Below are positions 1 to 6,386 of a stretch of DNA of 8,077 nucleotides, piece after piece. Position 1 is the stretch's first letter. The number at the start of each line of letters is the position of its first letter. The stretch is taken from positions 1 through 8,077 of the forward strand of contig CALWKL010000010.1 of assembly GCA_944381255.1 (NCBI GenBank), in the 5' to 3' direction. The position numbers and the translations under genes are program-made. Under the pieces are notes generated by a model. That model saw only the letters and a program-made list of their open reading frames with translations. It made no database searches and was not told where the DNA came from. The DNA comes from an uncultured Clostridia bacterium. Lineage in GTDB: Bacteria; Bacillota; Clostridia; Christensenellales; UBA1242.

Positions 1-204
1 AGCTAGAGGTTAGCACTACAAAATTATACCAGTAAAACCGAATTGGGTTAAAAATTATATTTTATTGATTCTACTTAACGACTGTTTAGGTTAAAAACTT
101 ATACTGTTTTTTTATACAAACAACTAAATATAATTTTATTATATTACAAATATAGTATAAACTATAAAAAACATAAACAAACATTAGATTTTTTATAAAA
201 ATTA

Positions 205-213
205 TGCTATATT
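205..213 (+). promoter_or_regulatory. Candidate extended -10 promoter of the ASCH gene
   Basis: TGCTATATT reads as an extended -10 element (TG-N-TATATT, 5 of 6 to TATAAT). It lies about 25 bases before the start codon and leaves a short leader that contains the ribosome binding site. No good -35 hexamer lies 17 bases upstream, which is tolerable for an extended -10 promoter. The rest of positions 1-237 is AT-rich. Apart from an imperfect repeat of GGTTAAAAA-type sequence near 46-56 and 88-98, I see nothing else there. In such AT-rich DNA the match could be chance. Confidence 0.4.
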
Positions 214-237
214 AAACTGAAAGTTGAGGAAGAAATA

Positions 238-582
238 ATGGAACATGAAATGAAATTGAAGGCAATTTACTTTGACTTAATAACAACTGGTAAAAAAATT
301 TATGAAATTCGTCTTAACGATGAAAAAAGGCGTCAAATCAAAGTTGGCGACACAATAATATTTAAAAAAGAGCCTCTCTTGATGGATACAATAAAAGCAA
401 AAGTCGAAAATTTAACTTATTTTCAATCTTTCAAAGAAATGCTAGACATACTTCCATTATATCAAATTGGTTTTCAAGAAAATACGAAAGATGAAGTTGA
501 AAACATCTATCATAGCTTTTACCCAGAATCAGAGGAAAAACAATATGGCATTGTAGCAATAAAAATCAAAACTTATGAATAA
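238..582 (+). CDS. ASCH-domain protein (PUA-like fold)
   Basis: This is a small, 114-residue cytoplasmic protein of the ASCH family. Members have a PUA-like beta-barrel thought to bind RNA or modified nucleosides. Visible hallmarks are the N-terminal HEMKL, the segment GKKIYEIRLNDEKRRQIKVGD at residues 18-38 (family pattern GxKTIELRL-DEKR--IKVGD), the mid-protein SFKEML, and the terminal YGIVAIKI. The length fits single-domain members. The start at 238 is supported by TGAGGA ending seven bases upstream and by the family's usual M-x-H-x-MKL beginning. Escherichia coli YqfB, an N4-acetylcytidine amidohydrolase, is a distant relative. Here the lysine of the GxK motif is kept (K20), but the position of YqfB's catalytic threonine appears to be glutamate (E23), as in most family members, so that activity should not be assumed. 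The next gene starts 112 bases downstream on the same strand, and I see no terminator between them. Family call is firm; substrate is unknown. Confidence 0.85.
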   Translation: MEHEMKLKAIYFDLITTGKKIYEIRLNDEKRRQIKVGDTIIFKKEPLLMDTIKAKVENLTYFQSFKEMLDILPLYQIGFQENTKDEVENIYHSFYPESEEKQYGIVAIKIKTYE

Positions 583-694
583 ATAAAATACTTTAGGTTA
601 TTTTAATTTAACTTAAATAATATAAAATAAAAAATAATAAAAAATATAAAAAAATATCTTAAAATTACTATTAATATTTTAATATGGAGCAAAA

Positions 695-1276
695 ATGGAA
701 AAAATAAAGATATCTAATAATGAAAGAATAGCTTTTATAATTTATGAACAAACTATATGCGAAGGCAACAAAATTAATTTTCAAACAATAGTCGATATTT
801 TAAGTAAGTTAACTGCATACAGTCAAAAAGATTTATCACATTTAAAGGAATTAACTTCAAATAATATTGATAAATTGCTAGATTACTCTATAATTAAAGG
901 TAATTGGGGAAAAATTGATGGTAATTGGAATAGGTTTTATTTCATAGAAGATACAGCTCTTCTGCTAGTACAGACACTATATCAGCAGAAACTTATATTA
1001 GAAACTTCAAATAATATAACTGCCACCACAAAAACATATCTAATAAATAATTTTGAAGATAAAACGAAAATTTATCTCGATATCAAAACCTTATATAAAA
1101 ATCTATATGCAATAAGCGAACTAGAATATTTTGATTTAATTCAAAAAAGCGACAGCGAAACATACAAAGAAGAAACTCAATTTGCATATTCCCTTACCAC
1201 CACTGGTAAAAATGTAATAAATTATTCAAAATTAGATGCTGAACAAACTCAAGATGACGAGCAGATACGTATCTAA
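695..1276 (+). CDS. Uncharacterised protein, possibly with winged-helix modules
   Basis: I do not recognise this 193-residue protein. It has no signal peptide or membrane segment and is rich in Asn, Lys, Ile and Thr. A GGAG five bases before the ATG supports the start. Two stretches look like winged-helix DNA-binding modules. Residues about 45-83 run from a helical LKELTSNNIDKLLDYSII into a WGKIDGNWNRFYFI hairpin. Residues about 128-178 resemble the PadR/MarR layout: LYKNLYAISELEYFDLI, a polar charged loop, then AYSLTTTGKNVINY, close to the common Y-LT--G---- ending. A tandem winged-helix regulator, or a replication-initiator-like protein, is therefore possible, but this rests on pattern alone. 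It may be cotranscribed with the ASCH gene 112 bases upstream. An AT-rich 7-base inverted repeat (659-682) sits just before its ribosome binding site. A 12-base palindrome overlaps its last codons (1263-1274). The nearest strong terminator is 183 bases downstream. The gene is certain; the function is open. Confidence 0.7.
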   Translation: MEKIKISNNERIAFIIYEQTICEGNKINFQTIVDILSKLTAYSQKDLSHLKELTSNNIDKLLDYSIIKGNWGKIDGNWNRFYFIEDTALLLVQTLYQQKLILETSNNITATTKTYLINNFEDKTKIYLDIKTLYKNLYAISELEYFDLIQKSDSETYKEETQFAYSLTTTGKNVINYSKLDAEQTQDDEQIRI

Positions 1277-1300
1277 TTATATGTTTTTATTTAAATTTTA

Positions 1301-1440
1301 GCATTTTTTAAATATTTTGCATATTTTTTATATGTTTTTATGCATTTTTAAGTATTATGCACTCCCTTTTTATTTAAAATAAAACGAATTTAACAATAAT
1401 TTATAACCTTAAATATAACCTTAAAAAATTTATAATCTTA
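1301..1440. other. AT-rich intergenic tract with short direct repeats
   Basis: Between the stop at 1276 and the terminator at 1459 there is no coding potential. Two low-complexity patterns are visible. GCA followed by a T-run recurs at 1301, 1319, 1342 and 1359, and ATAAYCTTAAA-type units recur at 1403, 1415 and 1432. They are short and irregular, and AT-rich drift explains them as well as any function. Confidence 0.3.
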
Positions 1441-1458
1441 AAAATCAATTATCTATAC

Positions 1459-1492
1459 AAAAAAGCCTTTAGAATAATTTAAAGGCTTTTTT
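1459..1492. terminator. Bidirectional Rho-independent terminator
   Basis: A perfect 13-bp stem is formed by AAAAAAGCCTTTA (1459-1471) and TAAAGGCTTTTTT (1480-1492) around an 8-base loop. Six A on one side and six T on the other give a U-tract in either direction. It therefore serves the convergent genes ending at 1276 (plus strand) and 1548 (minus strand). Confidence 0.9.
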
Positions 1493-1547
1493 AATTTATC
1501 AACATCTAACTTTTAACTTAGTATAATTAATGCTAATTAAATTGATT

Positions 1548-2804
1548 TTAAGCAAGTTTTACTATACTGAAATTTATATTTTCTGCCTTATGCGTACCAT
1601 TACCAGTAGTATAGAATAGCAATCTAAGTTTAGTTGGTTTATCAATTATCAAGTGTGTCGTTCTAGAAACATGGTCTAGACAATCATTGCTACTAGTTTC
1701 TGTAGTTGGCTCGTCAACCCCATCTATCTCTACCACCATTCGGATAGAATTAAATGCAGATGAAGAAAGTCGCGCTCCATATGATACATGGTATACACCA
1801 GGTGTTAAAAGACTATATTCATTATTATTTCCATCAAATGTTATATCACTATTTCCTGCTGGATAAAGCGTAGGAATTGCTGCAAGAGAAGTAGTACTTT
1901 CTACTGGGTCTTGCGAATTAACAACACTAAATGATGAGGCAGCTCCATCTGAACCTGTTGCACCAGTGGCTCCTGTCGCTCCTGTGGCACCTGTTGCTCC
2001 AGTCGCACCTCTAGCACCTGTAGCTCCAGTGGCTCCTGTCAATCCTCCCACACCAGCAGCTCCAGTTGGTCCAGTCGGTCCGGTAGGACCTGTAGGTCCT
2101 GTTGGTCCAGTCTCTCCTGTAGGGCCAGTCGCTCCTGTGGCTCCTGTGTCGCCTGTTAATCCAGTCAATCCAATAGGTCCTGTATCTCCTGTAGGTCCCG
2201 TTGGACCTGTTGGGCCAGTTGGTCCTGTCTCTCCGGTTGGACCAGTTGGACCCGTCTCTCCTGTAGGTCCCGTTGACCCTGTCTCACCCGTTGGTCCTGT
2301 TGCTCCAGTTTCTCCCATAGGGCCTGTCTCTCCTGTGGCTCCTGTAGCACCTGTTAAGCCAGTCAAACCTATAGGCCCAGTATCTCCTGTAGGGCCTGTA
2401 GGGCCTGTTGGCCCAGTTGGACCAGTTGGACCAGTTGGACCTGTTGCACCCGTAGGACCTGTCGGTCCAGTGGCGCCTGTTAAACCTGTCAAACCTGTAG
2501 CACCTGTCCCCCCTGTAGGACCTGTAGCACCGGTTGTTCCTGTTGCTCCTGTAGGTCCTGTCGCTCCTGTAGGACCTGTAGGACCTGTTGGGCCTCCTGC
2601 TGGCCCTGTAGCACCAGTCGCTCCTCTTGGGCCTACAAAACCTGTCGCCCCAGTAGCACCTGTTGGACCTGTGGGTCCAGTCAAACCTCTAGGACCTTGT
2701 GGACCCTGAGGACCTGTAGGGCCTACAATTGCTAATACATCGCCATTAATACAACATTCTTTATTTTTATTACCACAACCACAATTTGAATTATAAAAGC
2801 ACAT
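1548..2804 (-). CDS. Collagen-like, BclA-type surface glycoprotein (probable spore surface)
   Basis: This 418-residue protein has the three-part plan of exosporium filament proteins. Residues 1-27 form a short head with five cysteines (C2, C8, C10, C17, C18) and no signal peptide. Residues 28-289 are 87 Gly-X-Y triplets, mostly GPT and GAT, with one extra glycine near residue 70. Residues 290-418 form a beta-rich domain (YSLLTPGVYHVSYGARLS, then LSI-type ending INFSIVKLA) resembling the TNF/C1q-like trimerisation domain of BclA. Threonine in the third triplet position is the usual O-glycosylation site in BclA-like proteins. Acidic triplets (GET, GDT) cluster at residues 140-232; the few arginines lie nearer the ends. 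AAGGTGG four bases upstream fixes the start. A sigma-K-like promoter precedes it, which suits expression in the mother cell late in sporulation. The Bacillus exosporium leader motif (LIGPTLPPIPP) is absent, so attachment may instead use the cysteines. A methyltransferase gene diverges from it. Family is firm; spore location is inferred. Confidence 0.88.
   Translation of the reverse strand: MCFYNSNCGCGNKNKECCINGDVLAIVGPTGPQGPQGPRGLTGPTGPTGATGATGFVGPRGATGATGPAGGPTGPTGPTGATGPTGATGTTGATGPTGGTGATGLTGLTGATGPTGPTGATGPTGPTGPTGPTGPTGPTGDTGPIGLTGLTGATGATGETGPMGETGATGPTGETGSTGPTGETGPTGPTGETGPTGPTGPTGPTGDTGPIGLTGLTGDTGATGATGPTGETGPTGPTGPTGPTGPTGAAGVGGLTGATGATGARGATGATGATGATGATGATGSDGAASSFSVVNSQDPVESTTSLAAIPTLYPAGNSDITFDGNNNEYSLLTPGVYHVSYGARLSSSAFNSIRMVVEIDGVDEPTTETSSNDCLDHVSRTTHLIIDKPTKLRLLFYTTGNGTHKAENINFSIVKLA
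1938..2723 (-). repeat. Gly-X-Y (collagen) repeat tract
   Basis: The tract encodes 87 tandem Gly-X-Y triplets, a 9-bp DNA period of GGN-NNN-NNN with many synonymous differences between copies. A longer period is superimposed: DTGPIGLTGLTG occurs at residues 141-152 and 207-218, 66 residues (198 bp) apart. This suggests block duplication. The tract has no stop codons in the antisense frame, which creates a long proline-valine-alanine shadow ORF that is not a gene. Such tracts often vary in copy number between strains. Confidence 0.95.
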
Positions 2805-2808
2805 ATTA

Positions 2809-2815
2809 CCACCTT
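2809..2815 (-). promoter_or_regulatory. Ribosome binding site of the collagen-like gene
   Basis: AAGGTGG (minus strand) matches AAGGAGG at six of seven bases and lies four bases before the ATG at 2804. The divergent methyltransferase gene has a nearly identical start context: GGAGGTAATATG there, GGTGGTAATATG here. Confidence 0.8.
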
Positions 2816-2816
2816 T

Positions 2817-2834
2817 GAATGCTTTGTTGCATTC
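2817..2834 (-). promoter_or_regulatory. Hairpin in the leader of the collagen-like mRNA
   Basis: A perfect 6-bp inverted repeat, GAATGC and GCATTC separated by six bases, sits between the predicted transcription start (about 2832) and the ribosome binding site. In the RNA it would form a small hairpin at or near the 5' end, two bases from the Shine-Dalgarno region. It could stabilise the message, affect translation, or act as an operator. The function is not known. Confidence 0.45.
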
Positions 2835-2838
2835 TTTA

Positions 2839-2866
2839 TATCATATGTATAGCACAATTAACTTGT
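2839..2866 (-). promoter_or_regulatory. Candidate sigma-K promoter of the collagen-like gene
   Basis: On the minus strand, AC (2866-2865) is followed by exactly 17 bases and CATATGATA (2847-2839). This fits the Bacillus subtilis sigma-K consensus AC-N17-CATANNNTA at every specified base. Transcription would begin near 2832, giving a leader of about 28 bases with the ribosome binding site correctly placed. A vegetative sigma-A reading (TATGAT as -10) lacks a usable -35. The match is short, so chance is possible, but it agrees with the sporulation timing of BclA-type genes. Confidence 0.55.
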
Positions 2867-2936
2867 GAAAAAAGAAAAATAGAGTATTTTATAATAAATA
2901 TAAGCTTCAAAATTAAATTATTTTAATGAAAAAATA

Positions 2937-2963
2937 ACTTTTTTCGATATTTTGCATATTAAA
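2937..2963 (+). promoter_or_regulatory. Weak sigma-K-like promoter candidate for the methyltransferase
   Basis: AC (2937-2938) is followed by 16 bases and CATATTAAA (2955-2963), which differs from CATANNNTA at one specified base. It would give a leader of about 60 bases. A competing candidate is a perfect TATAAT at 2890-2895, which lacks a recognisable -35 at normal spacing. Neither is convincing alone. Confidence 0.25.
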
Positions 2964-3028
2964 ATGATTAGATAATAACTATCATTCACTAAAATATTTG
3001 AATTTGAATATATATTTTCGGAGGTAAT

Positions 3029-3967
3029 ATGGCAAATTTTATAGATAAAAAATTTTATAATTTAATAATGGAATTTGAACAATCTGATTTTTATGAAATA
3101 TACACGCATATAGTGAGAAGTTTTAAAGGTATTCCATTACTAACTCAAAATTCCTTAGAAAGTTATTTTAACAAATACCCTTATTGGGGTAAATTTAATA
3201 CAAATGAAGAGAATTTTGAAGTCTTTCATAAAAAAGCAAAAACTTTTAAAGAAAACTTAAAAGATTACATATGGCTTTATGAAGAATTAGCAGATTATCG
3301 TTCAAAATTTTTATTATTTTCAATTTTAAATAATTTTTATAACTTTGACTTTTTAGATTTAAAAAATGCAACAGAGTACGCATTTAAACAATATTTTGAT
3401 TTAAATTTGGTACCAAAATGCAATGATGAAGTATTTGTCGATGTCGGTACTTACATTGGGGATACAGTGTTAGATTTTGTTAAGTCCTACGGAGAAGATT
3501 GCTACAAAAGTATTTATTGTTATGATATAACTAAAAATATTTTAGAGCAAGCAAAATATAACTTACAACATTTACCTAACATAAGATTTATGAATAAGGC
3601 TGTCGCTAATATTAATGGTGAAGTAGGTATAGAAGTAAATTCATCGTCTTTGTCGGCTAACAAGACTTCACTCGATGGAAAGGAAAAAATTGTCTGTGTA
3701 AAACTCGATGATGACATAATGGAACCAATTTCTATGATCAAAATGGATATAGAGGGTGGCGAGAAAAATGCGATATTAGGAGCAGTCAATCAAATATCTA
3801 ATAATATGCCTAAATTATTTATTTCGGTATATCATAATAACACAGATTTATTTGAAATTCCAAAAATGATAAAAGAAATAGCGCCAGATTACAAATTGTA
3901 TCTACGCTATTTTGGTGGTTGTGTATATCCTACTGAAATTGTACTAATATGTTTAAAAGATAAATAA
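3029..3967 (+). CDS. FkbM-family SAM-dependent methyltransferase
   Basis: This 312-residue protein carries a class I, S-adenosylmethionine-binding Rossmann domain of the FkbM type, whose members usually O-methylate sugars or other hydroxyl groups. Motif I is VFVDVGTYIGDTVLDF at residues 136-150. The ribose-binding acidic position follows in CYDIT (D166). The FkbM signature IKMDIEGGEKNAILGA is at 237-252. The characteristic ending has a histidine in SVYHN (H269), then an IP-x-MI helix, YLRYFGG, and a final ETVL-like TEIVL. Residues 1-130 are an extra, mostly helical N-terminal part that I do not recognise. The start has an excellent GGAGG four bases upstream. There is no signal peptide, so it should act in the cytoplasm. 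It stands alone and diverges from the collagen-like gene, so methylation of glycans destined for that protein is plausible but unproven. Other substrates such as capsule or cell-wall sugars are possible. Family is firm. Confidence 0.88.
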   Translation: MANFIDKKFYNLIMEFEQSDFYEIYTHIVRSFKGIPLLTQNSLESYFNKYPYWGKFNTNEENFEVFHKKAKTFKENLKDYIWLYEELADYRSKFLLFSILNNFYNFDFLDLKNATEYAFKQYFDLNLVPKCNDEVFVDVGTYIGDTVLDFVKSYGEDCYKSIYCYDITKNILEQAKYNLQHLPNIRFMNKAVANINGEVGIEVNSSSLSANKTSLDGKEKIVCVKLDDDIMEPISMIKMDIEGGEKNAILGAVNQISNNMPKLFISVYHNNTDLFEIPKMIKEIAPDYKLYLRYFGGCVYPTEIVLICLKDK

Positions 3968-4018
3968 TCAAATTAATTTAGCGTAAATAACTAAAACATT
4001 TTTTAATTAAATTAAAAT

Positions 4019-4054
4019 AAAAAAGGCTTAAAATTATAAAATTAAGCCTTTTTT
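4019..4054. terminator. Bidirectional Rho-independent terminator
   Basis: A perfect 13-bp stem pairs AAAAAAGGCTTAA (4019-4031) with TTAAGCCTTTTTT (4042-4054) around a 10-base AT loop. A and T runs on both flanks let it terminate the methyltransferase (stop at 3967) and the convergent tex gene (ends at 4120). The core GC triplet plus A/T arms closely resemble the terminator at 1459-1492. Confidence 0.9.
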
Positions 4055-4119
4055 AATTGCCTATAATATTTAATTAAAAGTAAATAAAGGAAAAATTTTT
4101 TAAAATATATAATCTCAAA

Positions 4120-6357
4120 TTAAGCCTTATCCGCTTTCTTGATACTCAGCGACAACCTATTCTTTTCTAAATCTACACCTATGACACGGACACGGACTCT
4201 GTCCCCTACTGTCAATACTTCGCTTGGGTGTTTGATATAAGCATCACTAATTTCACTGATATGCACCATACCATCGGTATGTACACCCACATCTACAAAA
4301 GCACCAAAATCGATAACATTTCGGACAACGCCATCAAGGTCCATACCTACACTCAAATTCTCTAGTCCCAATAGTTCGCTACGCAATACTGTAGGTGGCA
4401 AACTATCACGCACATCTCTGCCTGGCTTTTGTAATTCGGTTACGATATCCAATAAAGTTGGTTCACCCACACCACAAATTTCTGCAACTTTTGACACACC
4501 CTCTTTCTCAATTTTTTGACTAAGTAGTGCCAAATTACCCTGGCGCACATCGGCATCTGTCATACCAAAATGTGCGAGTAATTTTTCTGCCGCAGGATAA
4601 CTCTCTGGGTGGACAGCAGTATTATCTAAAATATTCCTTGCATTTGGTATACGTAAAAAGCCCGCACATTGCTCATATACTTTGGCACCTAGTTTTGGTA
4701 CTTCTAGCAACTGAGCACGAGACACAAATCCTTTGTGCTTATCTCTATATTTCTCAATTTCGCCAGCAATACTTGCATTCAATCCACTGACATGGGTAAG
4801 CAGAGGGACAGAGGCAGTATTTAGGTCAACGCCCACAGTATTTACACTATTCTCTACTACACCATCGAGCACTTCGCTCAACCTTTTCTGTGGCATATCG
4901 TGTTGATACTGGCCGACACCTAGAGATTTTGGGTCAATCTTGATTAATTCTGCCAATGGGTCTTGGAGCCTACGAGCGATAGATATAGCACTGCGTATAC
5001 TTACATCGTATTGAGGGAACTCTTTTGCACCTAGTTTGCTAGCGCTATATACACTCGCACCAGATTCATTGACCATTGCGTATTGCACTGGTCTACCTAC
5101 AGCTTTTATGAGTTTGGTAACAAAGATTTCTGCCTCTTTACTTGCAGTACCATTACCCACGGCGATGGCATCTACACTGTGTTTTATAATCAATGCGCTT
5201 AAGTCCTGGATAGCCTCCTCGACTTTATTTTGAGGTGGCGTAGGGTACACGACACCTTTGTCTAACACATTGCCATTAGGGTCTATTACTGCGATTTTAC
5301 AACCAGTACGATATGCTGGGTCCACAGCAAGAATCGTTTTGTTTTTTAGAGGTGGTTGCATCAGTAGTGGCTTTAAATTTAATTCAAACATTTTTATACT
5401 TTGCTCATTAGCTTTGTCAGTAAGTTCTGCTCTAAACTCCCTCTCTAGACTAGGAGCAAGTAAGCGCATATATCCATCTAGCACAGCATATGCTACCAAA
5501 CTCTTAGCAGTCATATCAGAAAAAACAACTTTTTTGGGCATTTTCACTTTGCTATTATCATCAAATTCTGGAAGATAATCTTTTGAACTGCCTTTTATAA
5601 ATTGATTTAGCAAACTCTCAAAAACCTTAGTGTATCCTGCTCTATCCAAAGTCATATCTACTTTTAGAGCGCCCTCTTTTTCGCCACGGTTAAAAGCTAA
5701 AATACGGTGAGCAGGAATAAATTTGATTATTTGATGAAAATCTTTGTAATTTTCATAAACTTTTTTCTCGTCTTTGTCGGATTTCCACTCGCAATGGATA
5801 GCAGCTCTTGGCCAATAGATAGCGCGTAGGTTTTTCCTAGCGGTAGGGTCATCTGCCACTATTTCTGCTATTATATCACTAGCACCTGCGAGAGCTTCTT
5901 CTACAGAGTTAATTCCTTTTTCCTCATTTATATATGGGGTTGCCAACTCTATTAGGTTGTCATTATTCTGCGCCAAAATCGCATCAGCCAATGGTTGTAA
6001 ACCTGCTGCAATCGCCACACTGGCGCGCGTCTTTCTCTTAGGTCTAAAAGGACGATAAATATCTTCTATCTCGGTCAAAGTGATTGCATCATCTATGCTT
6101 TTTTGTAATTCTGGAGTGAGATTTCCTTGCTCCTCCAATAACTTTGTAACTTCACTTTTACGAGTATTTAAATTACGCAAATATACTAGGCTATCTGCAA
6201 ATTCTCTTATTGTTTGGTCATCGCAACTACCATGCATTTCTTTACGATAACGCGCAATGAAAGGCACTGTACACCCTTCATCAAGCAAATTAATTAAGTT
6301 CTGAGAATAAGTGGGCTTGATATTAAATTTTGTCGCTAATACTTCAAAAATTTCCAT
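4120..6357 (-). CDS. tex: Tex, S1-domain RNA-binding transcription accessory protein
   Basis: This is a full-length Tex protein of 745 residues, a cytoplasmic nucleic-acid-binding factor conserved in bacteria and related to eukaryotic Spt6. The N-terminal helical part has VPFIARYRKE (31-40) and TEIEDIYRPF (95-104). The YqgF/RNase-H-like domain begins ILAVDPAYRTGCKIAVID (342-359) and continues through GNGTASKE (401-408) and NESGASVYSASK (430-441). The motifs RRLQDPLAELIKIDPKSLG (462-480) and ENSVNTVGVDLNTAS (502-516) follow. A helix-hairpin-helix region (about 520-570) and a C-terminal S1 domain (about 669-741, with GAFVDVGVHTDGMVHIS) complete the normal order. I chose the ATG at 6357 because GGAG lies eight bases upstream and a good promoter starts transcription near 6380. 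An in-frame TTG at 6396 would add 13 residues, has no ribosome binding site and lies upstream of that start. Tex affects transcription and gene expression broadly; its exact role in this organism is not shown. It appears monocistronic. Confidence 0.97.
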   Translation of the reverse strand: MEIFEVLATKFNIKPTYSQNLINLLDEGCTVPFIARYRKEMHGSCDDQTIREFADSLVYLRNLNTRKSEVTKLLEEQGNLTPELQKSIDDAITLTEIEDIYRPFRPKRKTRASVAIAAGLQPLADAILAQNNDNLIELATPYINEEKGINSVEEALAGASDIIAEIVADDPTARKNLRAIYWPRAAIHCEWKSDKDEKKVYENYKDFHQIIKFIPAHRILAFNRGEKEGALKVDMTLDRAGYTKVFESLLNQFIKGSSKDYLPEFDDNSKVKMPKKVVFSDMTAKSLVAYAVLDGYMRLLAPSLEREFRAELTDKANEQSIKMFELNLKPLLMQPPLKNKTILAVDPAYRTGCKIAVIDPNGNVLDKGVVYPTPPQNKVEEAIQDLSALIIKHSVDAIAVGNGTASKEAEIFVTKLIKAVGRPVQYAMVNESGASVYSASKLGAKEFPQYDVSIRSAISIARRLQDPLAELIKIDPKSLGVGQYQHDMPQKRLSEVLDGVVENSVNTVGVDLNTASVPLLTHVSGLNASIAGEIEKYRDKHKGFVSRAQLLEVPKLGAKVYEQCAGFLRIPNARNILDNTAVHPESYPAAEKLLAHFGMTDADVRQGNLALLSQKIEKEGVSKVAEICGVGEPTLLDIVTELQKPGRDVRDSLPPTVLRSELLGLENLSVGMDLDGVVRNVIDFGAFVDVGVHTDGMVHISEISDAYIKHPSEVLTVGDRVRVRVIGVDLEKNRLSLSIKKADKA

Positions 6358-6365
6358 TTTAATTA

Positions 6366-6369
6366 CTCC
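6366..6369 (-). promoter_or_regulatory. Ribosome binding site that sets the tex start
   Basis: GGAG on the minus strand lies eight bases upstream of the ATG at 6357. This favours that codon over the in-frame TTG at 6396, which has no Shine-Dalgarno sequence. Confidence 0.8.
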
Positions 6370-6386
6370 GTTTAAATTTTGCAAAT

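Noticed and set aside
3..35. Possible C-terminal end of a plus-strand gene (LEVSTTKLYQ then stop)
   Set aside because: Ten open codons at the window edge are expected by chance and cannot be tested here.
1263..1274. Perfect 12-base palindrome AGATACGTATCT overlapping the stop of the 193-residue gene
   Set aside because: About two palindromes of this length are expected by chance in 8 kb. It has no loop or T-tract and a separate terminator lies downstream.
1301..1361. Recurring GCA plus T-run units that might be a CRISPR or iteron array
   Set aside because: Spacings are irregular (18, 23 and 17 bases), the units are only partly alike, and there are no spacers or associated genes.
1966..2709. 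Long plus-strand ORF coding for a proline-valine-alanine repeat protein opposite the collagen-like gene
   Set aside because: It is the antisense shadow of the Gly-X-Y codon pattern (GGN-CCN/GCN-ACN), which cannot form stops in that frame. It has no ribosome binding site, and its repeat phase is fully explained by the minus-strand gene.
3520..3789. Minus-strand ORF inside the methyltransferase gene
   Set aside because: It is antisense to the FkbM motifs and is a frame shadow with no independent support.
4527..5578. Three plus-strand ORFs of 65-106 residues inside tex
   Set aside because: They lie antisense to highly conserved Tex motifs, show no family resemblance, and have no supporting ribosome binding sites.
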